From contig JAFAWJ010001010.1 in the NCBI GenBank assembly GCA_019242065.1, positions 1 to 7,425 on the forward strand: a stretch of DNA of 7,425 nucleotides, in the 5' to 3' direction. This document shows, in pieces, positions 1-5,844 of the stretch. This DNA is from Chloroflexota bacterium (GTDB taxonomy: Bacteria > Chloroflexota > UBA6077 > CF-72). The stretch's first letter is position 1, and each line of letters begins with the position of its first letter. Position numbers and translations under genes: made by a program. The notes beneath the pieces are model-generated. The model ran no database searches. It had not been told where the DNA came from and saw only the letters and a program-made list of their open reading frames with translations.

Positions 1-128
1 CGCACGAACTCGGTCGGATACGCGTGGGTGCGATCCAGGTCGCGCCAGTAACTATCTGGATAGGCGGCGCATAGCTCGCGCACCGCGGCGCGAATGGCGG
101 CGTGTTCCTCCGAGGTGCTGAAGTCCAT
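1..128 (-). CDS. Acyl-CoA dehydrogenase, N-terminal fragment (runs off left edge)
   Basis: The minus strand is open from an ATG at 128-126 to the window edge, giving 42 codons. The protein starts MDFSTSEEHAAIRAAVRELC and continues through a PDSYWRDLDRTHAYPTEFV stretch. This matches the start of acyl-CoA dehydrogenases: a D-F-x-x-x-E-E opening, an amphipathic first helix with A-[IV]-R-x-x-V-R-x-L-C, then Y-W-R-x-x-D and Y-P-x-E-F-V. These are cytoplasmic FAD flavoenzymes that introduce an alpha-beta double bond into acyl-CoA thioesters. The catalytic base and FAD-binding parts lie outside the window, so the substrate cannot be named. The gene is divergent from metX, with 66 bases between the two start codons. 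A TATTCT hexamer sits 11 bases before the ATG and no Shine-Dalgarno is visible. The family is fairly sure; the subfamily is unknown. Confidence 0.75.
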   Translation of the reverse strand, partial: MDFSTSEEHAAIRAAVRELCAAYPDSYWRDLDRTHAYPTEFV

Positions 129-139
129 GGCTTGTCGCC

Positions 140-145
140 AGAATA
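140..145 (-). promoter_or_regulatory. Possible -10 box of the acyl-CoA dehydrogenase gene
   Basis: On the minus strand 145-140 reads TATTCT, four of six matches to TATAAT, with 11 bases between it and the ATG at 128. No good -35 box and no Shine-Dalgarno are seen. The 66-base gap between the two divergent start codons must hold both promoters, so they are likely back to back and could be co-regulated. This is a weak call. Confidence 0.25.
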
Positions 146-179
146 CCGCTCTCGTGCGGGCCCAACGTCTGCCTGCCTG

Positions 180-185
180 TATGAT
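180..185 (+). promoter_or_regulatory. Possible -10 box of the metX operon
   Basis: TATGAT matches the TATAAT consensus at five of six positions and lies 9 bases before the proposed metX ATG. No TTGACA-like hexamer lies 16-18 bases upstream (157-162 is GC-rich), and no Shine-Dalgarno stands before the ATG. If this box is used, the transcript would start within a few bases of the start codon, so the mRNA would be leaderless or nearly so. This is inference from position and sequence only. Confidence 0.35.
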
Positions 186-194
186 TCAGCCGCC

Positions 195-1418
195 ATGGCC
201 CTCCGGCAGGATGTCGTCGTCGGGGCACCCGGCTCGGCGGGCGTGTTCCGCACTCGATACGTTGATCTGCCGGCACCCCTGGCCCTCGACTGTGGCCGCA
301 CCCTCCACGACGTTCGCATCGCTTACGAGGCATATGGCACGCTCGCGCCGAAGGGCGACAACGTCGTGCTGGTGTGCCACGCGCTGAGTGGTGACGCGCA
401 CGCGGCTGGTTACAGCGACGACCCCGAGGCCCCCAGCGCGGTAGACGGCTTCGGTGCCGACGAGCGCGGCATCCGTCCACGCGGCGGCGGTCTCGGCTGG
501 TGGGATGGCATGATCGGCCCCGGCAAAGCCTTCGATACCGACCGCTATTACGTTATCTGTACCAACTTGCTCGGGTCGTGTCGTGGCTCCACCGGCCCAG
601 GCTCCATCGATCCCGCTACCGGCCGGCCGTATGCGCTCGACTTTCCAGTGGTGACCGTCGCGGACATGGTGCGCGCCGAAGAACGCGCTCTGCATGTTCT
701 CGGCATCGACTCGCTGCTGGCGGTCGGCGGCGGCTCTCTGGGCGGCATGCAGGCGCTCGAGTGGACGGTCGACTATCCGGACAGGGTCCGCGCGTGCATC
801 TCCATTGCCAGCACGGCCCGACTTGCCAGCCAGGGTGTCGCCTGGAACGCGATCGCCCGCAACGCGATCATGGCCGATCCAGATTGGCAGAACGGGGACT
901 ACTACGGCAGCGGCCGCGCGCCGACGGCCGGTATCGGCATCGCCCGCATGGTCGGCCACGTGACCTATCTCTCGGCGGAGTCGATGCGCGACAAGTTCGC
1001 GCGTCGCCTGCAGGATCGGGACGGCTACTCGTTCACCCTCACCGAGCCAGACTTCGCCGTCGAAAGCTACCTGCGTCATCAGGCCCGTACCTTCGCCGGG
1101 CGCTTCGACGCCAACAGTTACCTGTATCTCTCACGCGCGCTGACCTACTTCGACCTGGCGCGCGACCACGGTCAGGGGCAGCTCGACCGAGCCGTCGCGG
1201 ACGTCAAGGCACACTACCTGCTGTTGTCGTTCTCTTCAGATTGGTTGTATCCACCTGCCGATGCCTACGAACTGGAGGGCGCGCTGCGGGCCGCCGGTAA
1301 ATCCGTCGTCCATCACGAGATTCAGGCAAGCTACGGGCACGACTCCTTTTTGTTGGAAGAGCGCCAACAGGCGCCCTTCATCGCCACGTTCCTGGACAAG
1401 GTAGCCAACGATGTCTGA
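195..1418 (+). CDS. metX: Homoserine O-acyltransferase (MetX, alpha/beta-hydrolase fold)
   Basis: MetX moves an acyl group, usually acetyl, from CoA to the hydroxyl of homoserine, the first committed step of methionine synthesis. With the ATG at 195 the protein has 407 residues. The alpha/beta-hydrolase signature is clear: the nucleophile elbow GGGSLGGMQALEW places the catalytic Ser at residue 181, SSDWLYPP gives Asp349 and YGHDSF gives His382, in the order expected for a Ser-Asp-His triad. The family motif GSCRGSTGPGSIDP and an early HALSGDAHAAG segment are also present. The frame is open back to a GTG at 102, but that start would overlap the divergent gene and adds a segment unlike the family, so 195 is preferred. 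The stop codon overlaps the metY start by one base. Acetyl versus succinyl preference cannot be settled by eye; serine O-acyltransferase relatives are a less likely alternative because metY follows directly. Confidence 0.93.
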   Translation: MALRQDVVVGAPGSAGVFRTRYVDLPAPLALDCGRTLHDVRIAYEAYGTLAPKGDNVVLVCHALSGDAHAAGYSDDPEAPSAVDGFGADERGIRPRGGGLGWWDGMIGPGKAFDTDRYYVICTNLLGSCRGSTGPGSIDPATGRPYALDFPVVTVADMVRAEERALHVLGIDSLLAVGGGSLGGMQALEWTVDYPDRVRACISIASTARLASQGVAWNAIARNAIMADPDWQNGDYYGSGRAPTAGIGIARMVGHVTYLSAESMRDKFARRLQDRDGYSFTLTEPDFAVESYLRHQARTFAGRFDANSYLYLSRALTYFDLARDHGQGQLDRAVADVKAHYLLLSFSSDWLYPPADAYELEGALRAAGKSVVHHEIQASYGHDSFLLEERQQAPFIATFLDKVANDV

Positions 1419-2767
1419 TGCCTGATCTGGACCCGCGTTCTTTTGGTTTCGACACTCGCGCCATTCACGCCGGGCAGCGGCCCGATCCGTACACCGGCGC
1501 GCGGGCAATGCCCATCTTTCAAACCAGCAGTTTCGTGTTCGAAGACACCGAAACCGCGGCCGCCTATTTCAATCTGCAGGAGTACGGCAATACCTACTCC
1601 CGCATCATGAATCCGACGGTCGCCGCCTTCGAGGAACGCGTCGCCAACCTGGAGGGTGCTGCCGGTGGCGTCGCCTTCGCCAGCGGACTGGCCGCACAGG
1701 CCGCCGCCCTGTTCACCATGCTCCAGCCAGGCGACCACATCGTCGCCTCCGCGGCGCTGTACGGCGGTTCGGTGACCCAGCTCAAACACCTCTCGCGCAA
1801 GCTCGCGCTCGAAGTGACGTTCGTCGATCCCGATCGACTCGAGGCCTGGCGGTCCGCGCTGCGCCCCGAAACCAAGGTCCTGTATGGCGAAACCATTGGC
1901 AATCCCGGTGGCAATGTCCTGGACATCCGGGCGGTCGCCGACGTGGCGCACGGCATCGGCGCGCCGCTCATGATCGACAACACATTCGCCACGCCGTACT
2001 TGTGTCGGCCGATCGAATTCGGGGCGGACATCGTCGTGCACTCCGCCACCAAGTTCATCGGCGGGCATGGCACCAGCATCGGCGGCGTGGTCGTCGAGGC
2101 GGGCACCTTCGACTGGTCGAACGGCCGATTCCCCATCATTGCCGACCCGTCGCCTGCCTATCACGGCCTGGCCTTCCACGACACGTTCGGCATGTACGGC
2201 TACCTGATGAAGCTGCGGGCCGAGTCCCTCCGCGACCTCGGCGGCTGCATGAGCCCGTTCAACGCCTTCCTGTTTCTGCAAGGGCTGGAGACGCTGCCGC
2301 TGAGAATGGAGCGGCACGTCGCCAATGCGCTGGGTGTCGCTCGGTTCTTGCGGCAGCACCCGGCAGTGGACAGCGTCCGCTATGCCGGTCTGCCCGACAG
2401 TCGGTATCAGCCGCTGGTGGCGAAGTACTTGCCACGTGGCGCCGGTGCGGTGTTTGCCTTCGATCTGCGCGGCGGACGCGCCGCCGGGCGACGCTTCATC
2501 CAGACCCTGCAGTTGTGGAGCCACCTGGCGAATGTCGGTGATGCGAAGAGCCTGGTCATCCACCCAGCCAGCACCACCCACCGCCAGTTGAGCGACGACG
2601 AGCTGGCGGCTGCTGGCATCAGCGGCGGCACCATCCGCCTGTCGGTCGGGATCGAGACGCTGGACGATCTGCTCTGGGACCTCGAGCGTGGTCTCGACGC
2701 CGCGAACGAGGCCACTCTCGCGACGGCAGTTGACGGTACCGGTGTGGCCAGGGAGGTGGTGGTATGA
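1418..2767 (+). CDS. metY: O-acetylhomoserine sulfhydrylase / aminocarboxypropyltransferase (MetY)
   Basis: MetY is a cytoplasmic PLP enzyme of the Cys/Met metabolism (gamma-family) group. It replaces the acyl group of O-acylhomoserine with sulfide to make homocysteine, so it uses the MetX product directly. The 449-residue protein is full length for the family. It opens with [10 protein letters not shown] and P-I-x-Q-T-S-S-F-V-F, followed by [10 protein letters not shown], the ASAALYGGS loop, DNTFATPYL with the PLP-pyridine Asp at 187, and [10 protein letters not shown] with the Schiff-base Lys at 212. The C-terminal domain ends with the usual IRLSVGIE motif. Length and the F-x-T-R-A-I-H-A-G start fit MetY better than cystathionine gamma-synthase or MetZ. 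The ATG uses the last base of the metX stop, and the stop overlaps the next gene as ATGA. Only a weak AAGG lies upstream, so translation is probably coupled to metX. Confidence 0.95.
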   Translation: MPDLDPRSFGFDTRAIHAGQRPDPYTGARAMPIFQTSSFVFEDTETAAAYFNLQEYGNTYSRIMNPTVAAFEERVANLEGAAGGVAFASGLAAQAAALFTMLQPGDHIVASAALYGGSVTQLKHLSRKLALEVTFVDPDRLEAWRSALRPETKVLYGETIGNPGGNVLDIRAVADVAHGIGAPLMIDNTFATPYLCRPIEFGADIVVHSATKFIGGHGTSIGGVVVEAGTFDWSNGRFPIIADPSPAYHGLAFHDTFGMYGYLMKLRAESLRDLGGCMSPFNAFLFLQGLETLPLRMERHVANALGVARFLRQHPAVDSVRYAGLPDSRYQPLVAKYLPRGAGAVFAFDLRGGRAAGRRFIQTLQLWSHLANVGDAKSLVIHPASTTHRQLSDDELAAAGISGGTIRLSVGIETLDDLLWDLERGLDAANEATLATAVDGTGVAREVVV

Positions 2768-3291
2768 CCGAAACACCTGTTGTGTGTGCGCTGCCGGATC
2801 GCTCGTCAGCGGCCGAGATCAGCAAATACCAGGATCCGCGCGTCATCCGCCGGATCTTGCACACCGCGCGGACCATTGCCGTGGTGGGCATGTCGTCGAA
2901 CGTGCTCCGTCCGAGCAACTTCGTCGGCTTTTATCTCAAGCGGCATGGGTACACCGTCATCCCGGTCAACCCGCGTGAAACGGAGGCCGTGGGCGAAAAG
3001 GCGTACGCGACCCTGAAGGACATTCCGGTCCACGTCGACGTGGTCGACGTCTTTCGCGCACCGCAGTTCGTGCCCGAGGTCGCCCGTGAAGCCGTCGACA
3101 TTGGCGCCGGCGCGCTGTGGCTCCAGTTTGGTGTGATCAGCACCGAGGGCGCCCATATCGCCGAGGGCGGCGGACTCGACGTGGTCATGGATCGCTGCAT
3201 AAAAGTCGAGCACGCCCGCAACATGGGCGGCATGCACTGGCTGGGCTTCAATACCGGCGTGGTGGGCGCCCAGCGACGCACCGCTACGTAA
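2764..3291 (+). CDS. CoA-binding Rossmann-fold protein (YccU/COG1832 type)
   Basis: This 175-residue protein is a small CoA_binding_2-type Rossmann domain with a short N-terminal extension. After DPRVIRRIL comes strand one and the nucleotide loop ARTIAVVGMSSN with Gly42, then RPSNFVGFYLKRHGY and strand two VIPVNP. Further on are the VDVVDVFR segment, GALWLQFGV (about residues 116-124) and the family hallmark MDRCIKVEHAR (142-152). Relatives bind CoA or a similar nucleotide; I know of no established reaction. The ATG lies in a 4-base ATGA overlap with the metY stop, and GGGAGG at 2751-2756 is a good Shine-Dalgarno 7 bases upstream. This family is often found beside O-acylhomoserine sulfhydrylase genes, suggesting a link to CoA-dependent methionine synthesis or to persulfide/CoA handling. 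That link is inference from context. Confidence 0.88.
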   Translation: MTETPVVCALPDRSSAAEISKYQDPRVIRRILHTARTIAVVGMSSNVLRPSNFVGFYLKRHGYTVIPVNPRETEAVGEKAYATLKDIPVHVDVVDVFRAPQFVPEVAREAVDIGAGALWLQFGVISTEGAHIAEGGGLDVVMDRCIKVEHARNMGGMHWLGFNTGVVGAQRRTAT

Positions 3292-3305
3292 AGCGCAGCG
3301 ACGAG

Positions 3306-3950
3306 TCAGGGCGCTCCGGCCGGGCCAGGCGGCACCGTGGGCGTCAGCGCCTCGTCGGGATGGTCGTCCGCCTCGACCTTCCACGTGCCGTTGTCCAGCA
3401 CTAACGTGTAGACGTTTTGATCGCGCGACTGTTCAGTTGTGCCATCGGTGAACGTGGTACTCCACGTTTCGTAGTTGGTCGCGCTGGCCGTGTCGCCATT
3501 GACGGTTATCGGCCCCCACTCGACGTTTTCGAGTTTGATGTCCGTCACGCCGTTGCTCACCAGGTCCTGATTCGTCGCGACCTGCTCCTGGTAGAACTCG
3601 GGAGTCGCCGTCGCCGACATCACGTTCGGATCGTTGGTCTCGATGGCCTGCGTCTGGGCCTGGTCCACCTGCTGGATCACTTGCTGGATCGCCTGGGCAG
3701 TGGCCGCGTCAGCCGGCGGGCCCGCCGCCGCCGTCGCCTGGGCGGGTGAGGTGGTTTCGACTGGCGCGGGGCCCGCGGTTGGCCGCGACAAGCCGCCTGA
3801 GGACAGGCGGGTCACCGCCACGGCAATGATCGCGATCAGCGCGAGGGCCAGGATGACGGTAATAACAATTCCGCCAATCGGCCCGCGCTCCTTGCGCGGC
3901 GGCTTGGTGGAATCGAACTCTGGGACGTTGCTGGGGAGCATGCTGCTCAT
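3306..3950 (-). CDS. Single-pass membrane protein with extracytoplasmic NTF2/IMS-like domain
   Basis: The 214-residue protein has a short N-terminal tail with basic residues (KPPRKER, 16-22), one strong membrane helix at about 25-46, a Pro/Ala/Thr-rich linker at 55-85, and a folded domain from about 85 to 200. Basic residues before the helix predict N-inside, C-outside topology. The folded part opens with a Gln-rich helix (QAIQQVIQQVDQAQTQAI) and continues with alternating strands ending in VYTLVLDNGTWKVEADDHP. That layout resembles SnoaL/NTF2-like or ARC6 IMS-like domains, which usually act as ligand or protein-binding modules. No catalytic residues are evident, and the function is unknown. 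The gene lies 18 bases after the response-regulator stop and could be co-transcribed with it. A TATAGT in that gap could serve as its own -10 box. Its stop faces the stop of the CoA-binding gene across 14 bases. Confidence 0.82.
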   Translation of the reverse strand: MSSMLPSNVPEFDSTKPPRKERGPIGGIVITVILALALIAIIAVAVTRLSSGGLSRPTAGPAPVETTSPAQATAAAGPPADAATAQAIQQVIQQVDQAQTQAIETNDPNVMSATATPEFYQEQVATNQDLVSNGVTDIKLENVEWGPITVNGDTASATNYETWSTTFTDGTTEQSRDQNVYTLVLDNGTWKVEADDHPDEALTPTVPPGPAGAP

Positions 3951-3960
3951 GCGCCCCAGA

Positions 3961-3966
3961 ACTATA
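3961..3966 (-). promoter_or_regulatory. Possible -10 box of the membrane-protein gene
   Basis: The minus strand reads TATAGT at 3966-3961, five of six matches to TATAAT, and 10 bases separate it from the ATG at 3950. No Shine-Dalgarno is visible and no clear -35 hexamer lies upstream, where the sequence is the end of the response-regulator gene. If real, the transcript would be nearly leaderless. The gene may instead depend on read-through from the regulator. Confidence 0.3.
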
Positions 3967-3968
3967 GA

Positions 3969-4370
3969 TCAGGTCAGCGCAACTTCGAGAGAACGCGCCG
4001 TGGCCCGCTCAACCTGTCCGACGAGGTCGTCGTAGTCGAACGGCTTCTGGATGACGCCCACCGTGTGGTTCATATCGGTTTCGTTCATGAGCGTGGCGTA
4101 GGCGCTGACGACGATCACCGGAATAGCGCGAGTCGGCACGTCAGCCTTCAACTCGCGCAGGACATCCAGCCCGGATTTTGTCGGCAGCGCCAGGTCGAGC
4201 AAGATCGCGTGCGGCGCATGCGTCCGCGCCTGTTGCAGGCCTTCCTCCCCGTTTTTCGCCTCGACCACCGCGAAGCCTTCACCTGCAAGTAATGCCGTGG
4301 TGATCGTTCGCGTCCAGGGATCATCTTCGATGACCAGAACCGTTTTCTGGCCATGTCTCGCCACGGTCAT
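3969..4370 (-). CDS. Stand-alone response regulator receiver (CheY-like) protein
   Basis: The 133 residues form one receiver domain with no output domain. The acidic pair is Asp16-Asp17 in VLVIEDDPW, the phospho-acceptor is Asp59 in ILLDLALP, the switch residue is Ser89 in VIVVSAYA, and the conserved Lys109 lies in VIQKPFDYDDL. All residues needed for Mg2+ binding and phosphorylation are present, so the domain should be active. Such proteins accept phosphate from a histidine kinase and act by protein contact rather than DNA binding. No kinase gene is in the window. The gene has its own likely promoter and a strong GGAGG ribosome site 7 bases before the ATG. It is followed after 18 bases by the membrane-protein gene, which could be a partner, although nothing in the sequence proves this. 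Confidence 0.93.
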   Translation of the reverse strand: MTVARHGQKTVLVIEDDPWTRTITTALLAGEGFAVVEAKNGEEGLQQARTHAPHAILLDLALPTKSGLDVLRELKADVPTRAIPVIVVSAYATLMNETDMNHTVGVIQKPFDYDDLVGQVERATARSLEVALT

Positions 4371-4394
4371 TGTTCTCCCTCCCGGAGCACCAGA

Positions 4395-4423
4395 AAGGTA
4401 ACATTCCGGACCCCCCTCGACAA
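4395..4423 (-). promoter_or_regulatory. Likely promoter of the response-regulator gene
   Basis: On the minus strand TTGTCG (4423-4418) and TACCTT (4400-4395) are separated by exactly 17 bases, fitting -35 and -10 boxes of a housekeeping sigma factor. Transcription would start near 4388, leaving a leader of about 18 bases that contains the GGAGG ribosome site at 4382-4378, 7 bases before the ATG. The hexamers match the consensus at only four and three positions, so the call rests on the spacing and layout. Confidence 0.45.
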
Positions 4424-4436
4424 GGGCGAAACGGGC

Positions 4437-4910
4437 TTATTCGGGCAGCGGATGGCCCTGTTCCTGAGCCAGCTGGCGTAATTTCGGCCAGTCGACCCGA
4501 ATGTAATAGATGTAGTGCTCGACGCTCGGCTCGGTGGTGCGCACCTCGGCGTAACCCGGGCGGACCAGGTACTGAATCAACACCTCGGCAGCCGCATCGT
4601 GTTGTGGATTCTGGCTGTCGAAGGCCACCTCAGCCTGGTCACTGCCTGCACCGCGGTCGTGGACATCCGCGAGTGCCAGGCGAAACTCGTCGAGCTCGCG
4701 GCGTGCCTCGTCCAGCTCGGCGCGTTCGAGTTTCTTAACATCGGGCACGTTCTGCTGCGCCGGCGCCGTGATCTCACGCTCCATGACCTCGGCTTCGACA
4801 CGATCGCGCGTTAGCGCATCCAGCAGCGATGCATACGCGCGATCCTCGCCCGCCCAGTCGTGCGCGCCAAAGCCGCTCAACCAGCGGCGCGAGGGTTGAC
4901 TGTTGCTCAT
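4437..4910 (-). CDS. Uncharacterised 157-residue protein downstream of rpsU
   Basis: I do not recognise this protein. It has no signal peptide, membrane helix or known catalytic motif. Residues 1-20 are Ser/Trp-rich (SRRWLSGFGAHDW). Residues 22-48 look helical and charged. Residues 58-83 (KKLERAELDEARRELDEFR and after) are a strongly charged helix with coiled-coil character. The C-terminal part (109-150) reads VLIQYLVRPGYAEVR, a gap, then VEHYIYYIRVDWPKLRQLAQ, which looks like a small alpha/beta domain. The frame stays open upstream to 5144, but that stretch covers rpsU in another frame and has poor composition. The ATG at 4910 is therefore chosen, 34 bases after the rpsU stop. No strong Shine-Dalgarno is seen. 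Co-transcription with rpsU is likely, so a soluble protein linked to translation or growth is possible, but this is a guess. Confidence 0.7.
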   Translation of the reverse strand: MSNSQPSRRWLSGFGAHDWAGEDRAYASLLDALTRDRVEAEVMEREITAPAQQNVPDVKKLERAELDEARRELDEFRLALADVHDRGAGSDQAEVAFDSQNPQHDAAAEVLIQYLVRPGYAEVRTTEPSVEHYIYYIRVDWPKLRQLAQEQGHPLPE

Positions 4911-4944
4911 GCCCCGATCCGCGTGCGCAGGATGTGTGGCGCGT

Positions 4945-5148
4945 TCAGCGGCGCGTTTCAGCGCGACCGCGAGGTCGCTTGGTGCGTCGTCGAGCGGCGG
5001 CCTTGGCCTTTTCGCGGCGCAGTTCACCCGCGCTCTTGAAGCGCTGCTTGCGCTTGAATTCGCGCAGAATGCCGGCTTTGTCGATGCCAGTTTTGAAGCG
5101 TCGCAAGAGCTGATCGAAGGGCTCGCCTTCGCGAGCTTCCACATGCAT
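4945..5148 (-). CDS. rpsU: Small ribosomal subunit protein bS21
   Basis: bS21 is a small basic protein of the 30S subunit that lies near the 3' end of 16S rRNA and aids initiation. The 67-residue product shows the family pattern: an opening V-E-A-R-E-G-E-P-F-D-Q-L-L-R-R-F-K, then KAGILREFKRKQRF with the KAG-[IV]-L-x-E-x-[KR]-R motif, and a highly basic tail rich in Lys, Arg and Ala (RREKAKAAARRRTKRPRGR). Length is normal for bS21. The ATG at 5148 gives the expected N-terminus; a second ATG at 5144 is in another frame. A GAGG lies 12 bases before the start, rather far for a ribosome site. The 101-base leader upstream can fold and may carry regulation. The zinc-ribbon gene lies before it and the 157-residue protein gene after it on the same strand. 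Confidence 0.92.
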   Translation of the reverse strand: MHVEAREGEPFDQLLRRFKTGIDKAGILREFKRKQRFKSAGELRREKAKAAARRRTKRPRGRAETRR

Positions 5149-5176
5149 GGCTAAAAGGTACCTCTTCGGAGCGTCT

Positions 5177-5232
5177 ACTCACGAAATCGCGCGCCACTCG
5201 CGCGTGGCGCCCGTGACTCGCGACTGGTGAGT
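5177..5232 (-). promoter_or_regulatory. Structured leader upstream of rpsU
   Basis: The 101 bases between the zinc-ribbon stop and the rpsU start contain a perfect 7-bp stem (GCGCCAC at 5191-5197 with GTGGCGC at 5204-5210, loop of 6). It is enclosed by a 6-bp inverted repeat (ACTCAC at 5177-5182 with GTGAGT at 5227-5232). No T-run follows on the minus strand, so an intrinsic terminator is unlikely. A translational control element for bS21 or a weak structure between genes are both possible. GC-rich sequence makes short stems common, so confidence is limited. Confidence 0.35.
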
Positions 5233-5249
5233 GTGGGTGAAGTCTTTCT

Positions 5250-5609
5250 CTAGTAGCGACCGTGACCCGCGTAGCGTCGCCCGCCGGCATTCGCTCCGCG
5301 ACGCTGCTCGAAGCAGGTGGAGCAATACACGGGCTTGTCGGCGCTGGGCTGAAACGGAACGCTGGCGATGTTGCCGCAGCCGGTGCACACGGCCTCGTAC
5401 ATCTGCCGGGGCGGGCGAGGTGTACTGCTCTCGTAGCCACTGCCACTGGAATACGAACCCCGATCGCGCTCGGCTCGCCGCGTAGCGCGGCAATCTGGAC
5501 AGCGCGTTGGCTCGCTGAATCCGCGGCTGGCATAAAAGTCCTGCTCGCCGGCGGTAAAGGTGAAACCCTGGCCACAATCGCGGCAGGTCAAAGTCACGTC
5601 GCCCGACAT
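5250..5609 (-). CDS. Double zinc-ribbon protein (CxxC-x24-CxxC plus CxxC-x17-CxxC)
   Basis: This 119-residue protein carries two predicted zinc sites. The first is Cys9-Cys12 and Cys37-Cys40 in LTCRDCGQGF...FTAGEQDFYASRGF...RCPDCRATRR, typical of the small bacterial zinc-ribbon family (zf-trcl type). The second is Cys75-Cys78 and Cys96-Cys99 with exactly 17 residues between the pairs, in YEAVCTGCG...VPFQPSADKPVYCSTC, matching the CxxC-x17-CxxC family. A flexible Ser/Gly/Arg linker (44-68) joins them, and the tail is Gly/Arg/Tyr-rich (RRGANAGGRRYAGHGRY), a composition common in nucleic-acid-binding proteins. A role with RNA or the ribosome is plausible given rpsU 101 bases downstream, but no function is established. 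A GAGGGAG ribosome site lies about 11 bases before the ATG. The gene ends in TAG, and no membrane segment is present. Confidence 0.85.
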   Translation of the reverse strand: MSGDVTLTCRDCGQGFTFTAGEQDFYASRGFSEPTRCPDCRATRRAERDRGSYSSGSGYESSTPRPPRQMYEAVCTGCGNIASVPFQPSADKPVYCSTCFEQRRGANAGGRRYAGHGRY

Positions 5610-5810
5610 GTTGTCGACGGCTCCCTCAGAAACGATTCAAGAACAAACGTACGATCTACCCGGCTGGCCACGGGCGCGATCACCGGTAGACATGGGTTCC
5701 GTCGACACGAGAATACTTGTCGGAATAGATCCGCTACGGACGAGGAACAGTGCCAGCCGGGCCAGTGTAGCGGGTTAGTAACCGCGTGTGCCATACCCGA
5801 AGACAAAGGA
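5610..5810. other. Non-coding stretch upstream of the zinc-ribbon gene
   Basis: No convincing gene or clear promoter is seen in these 200 bases. The frames that stay open here are shadows with poor codon composition. The sequence is less GC-rich than the genes around it. One exact 7-bp inverted repeat (CCGCTAC at 5731-5737, GTAGCGG at 5767-5773) could close a structured RNA element. I checked by eye for tRNA, tmRNA, RNase P and SRP RNA landmarks and found none. Confidence 0.5.
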
Positions 5811-5844
5811 AAAGGGGTCGCCACGTGCACATGACGACCCCTTT
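5811..5844 (-). terminator. Strong hairpin, likely intrinsic terminator
   Basis: AAAGGGGTCG at 5811-5820 pairs perfectly with CGACCCCTTT at 5835-5844, a 10-bp stem with a 14-base loop. Read on the minus strand it is followed by TCCTTTGTC, extending the stem's final TTT into a T-rich tract, as expected for an intrinsic terminator. On the plus strand the following bases (CGGCATTTCT) are less suitable, and no plus-strand gene lies within 2 kb upstream. The only candidate transcript ending here is the minus-strand one that would carry the mini-ORF at 6083-6030. It could instead be an attenuator ahead of the zinc-ribbon gene. Confidence 0.6.

Noticed and set aside
102..194. Upstream GTG start for metX
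   Set aside because: It would overlap the divergent acyl-CoA dehydrogenase gene, and the added residues do not resemble a MetX N-terminus.
1331..2776. 481-codon open frame antisense to metY
   Set aside because: It mirrors metY in a GC-rich codon pattern, resembles no protein family, and the opposite strand is unmistakably MetY. It is a shadow frame.
3668..3693. Short tandem repeat of a TTGCTGGATC-like unit
   Set aside because: It encodes the Gln-rich helix (IQQVIQQV) of the membrane protein and is explained by the protein sequence.
4911..5144. N-terminal extension of the 157-residue protein
   Set aside because: The extension lies over rpsU in another frame and is an Ala/Ser/Arg-rich shadow. 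The ATG at 4910 follows rpsU in normal operon spacing.
5262..5834. 190-codon plus-strand frame opposite the zinc-ribbon gene
   Set aside because: The minus-strand product has clear paired CxxC motifs; this frame has none and reads through the hairpin.
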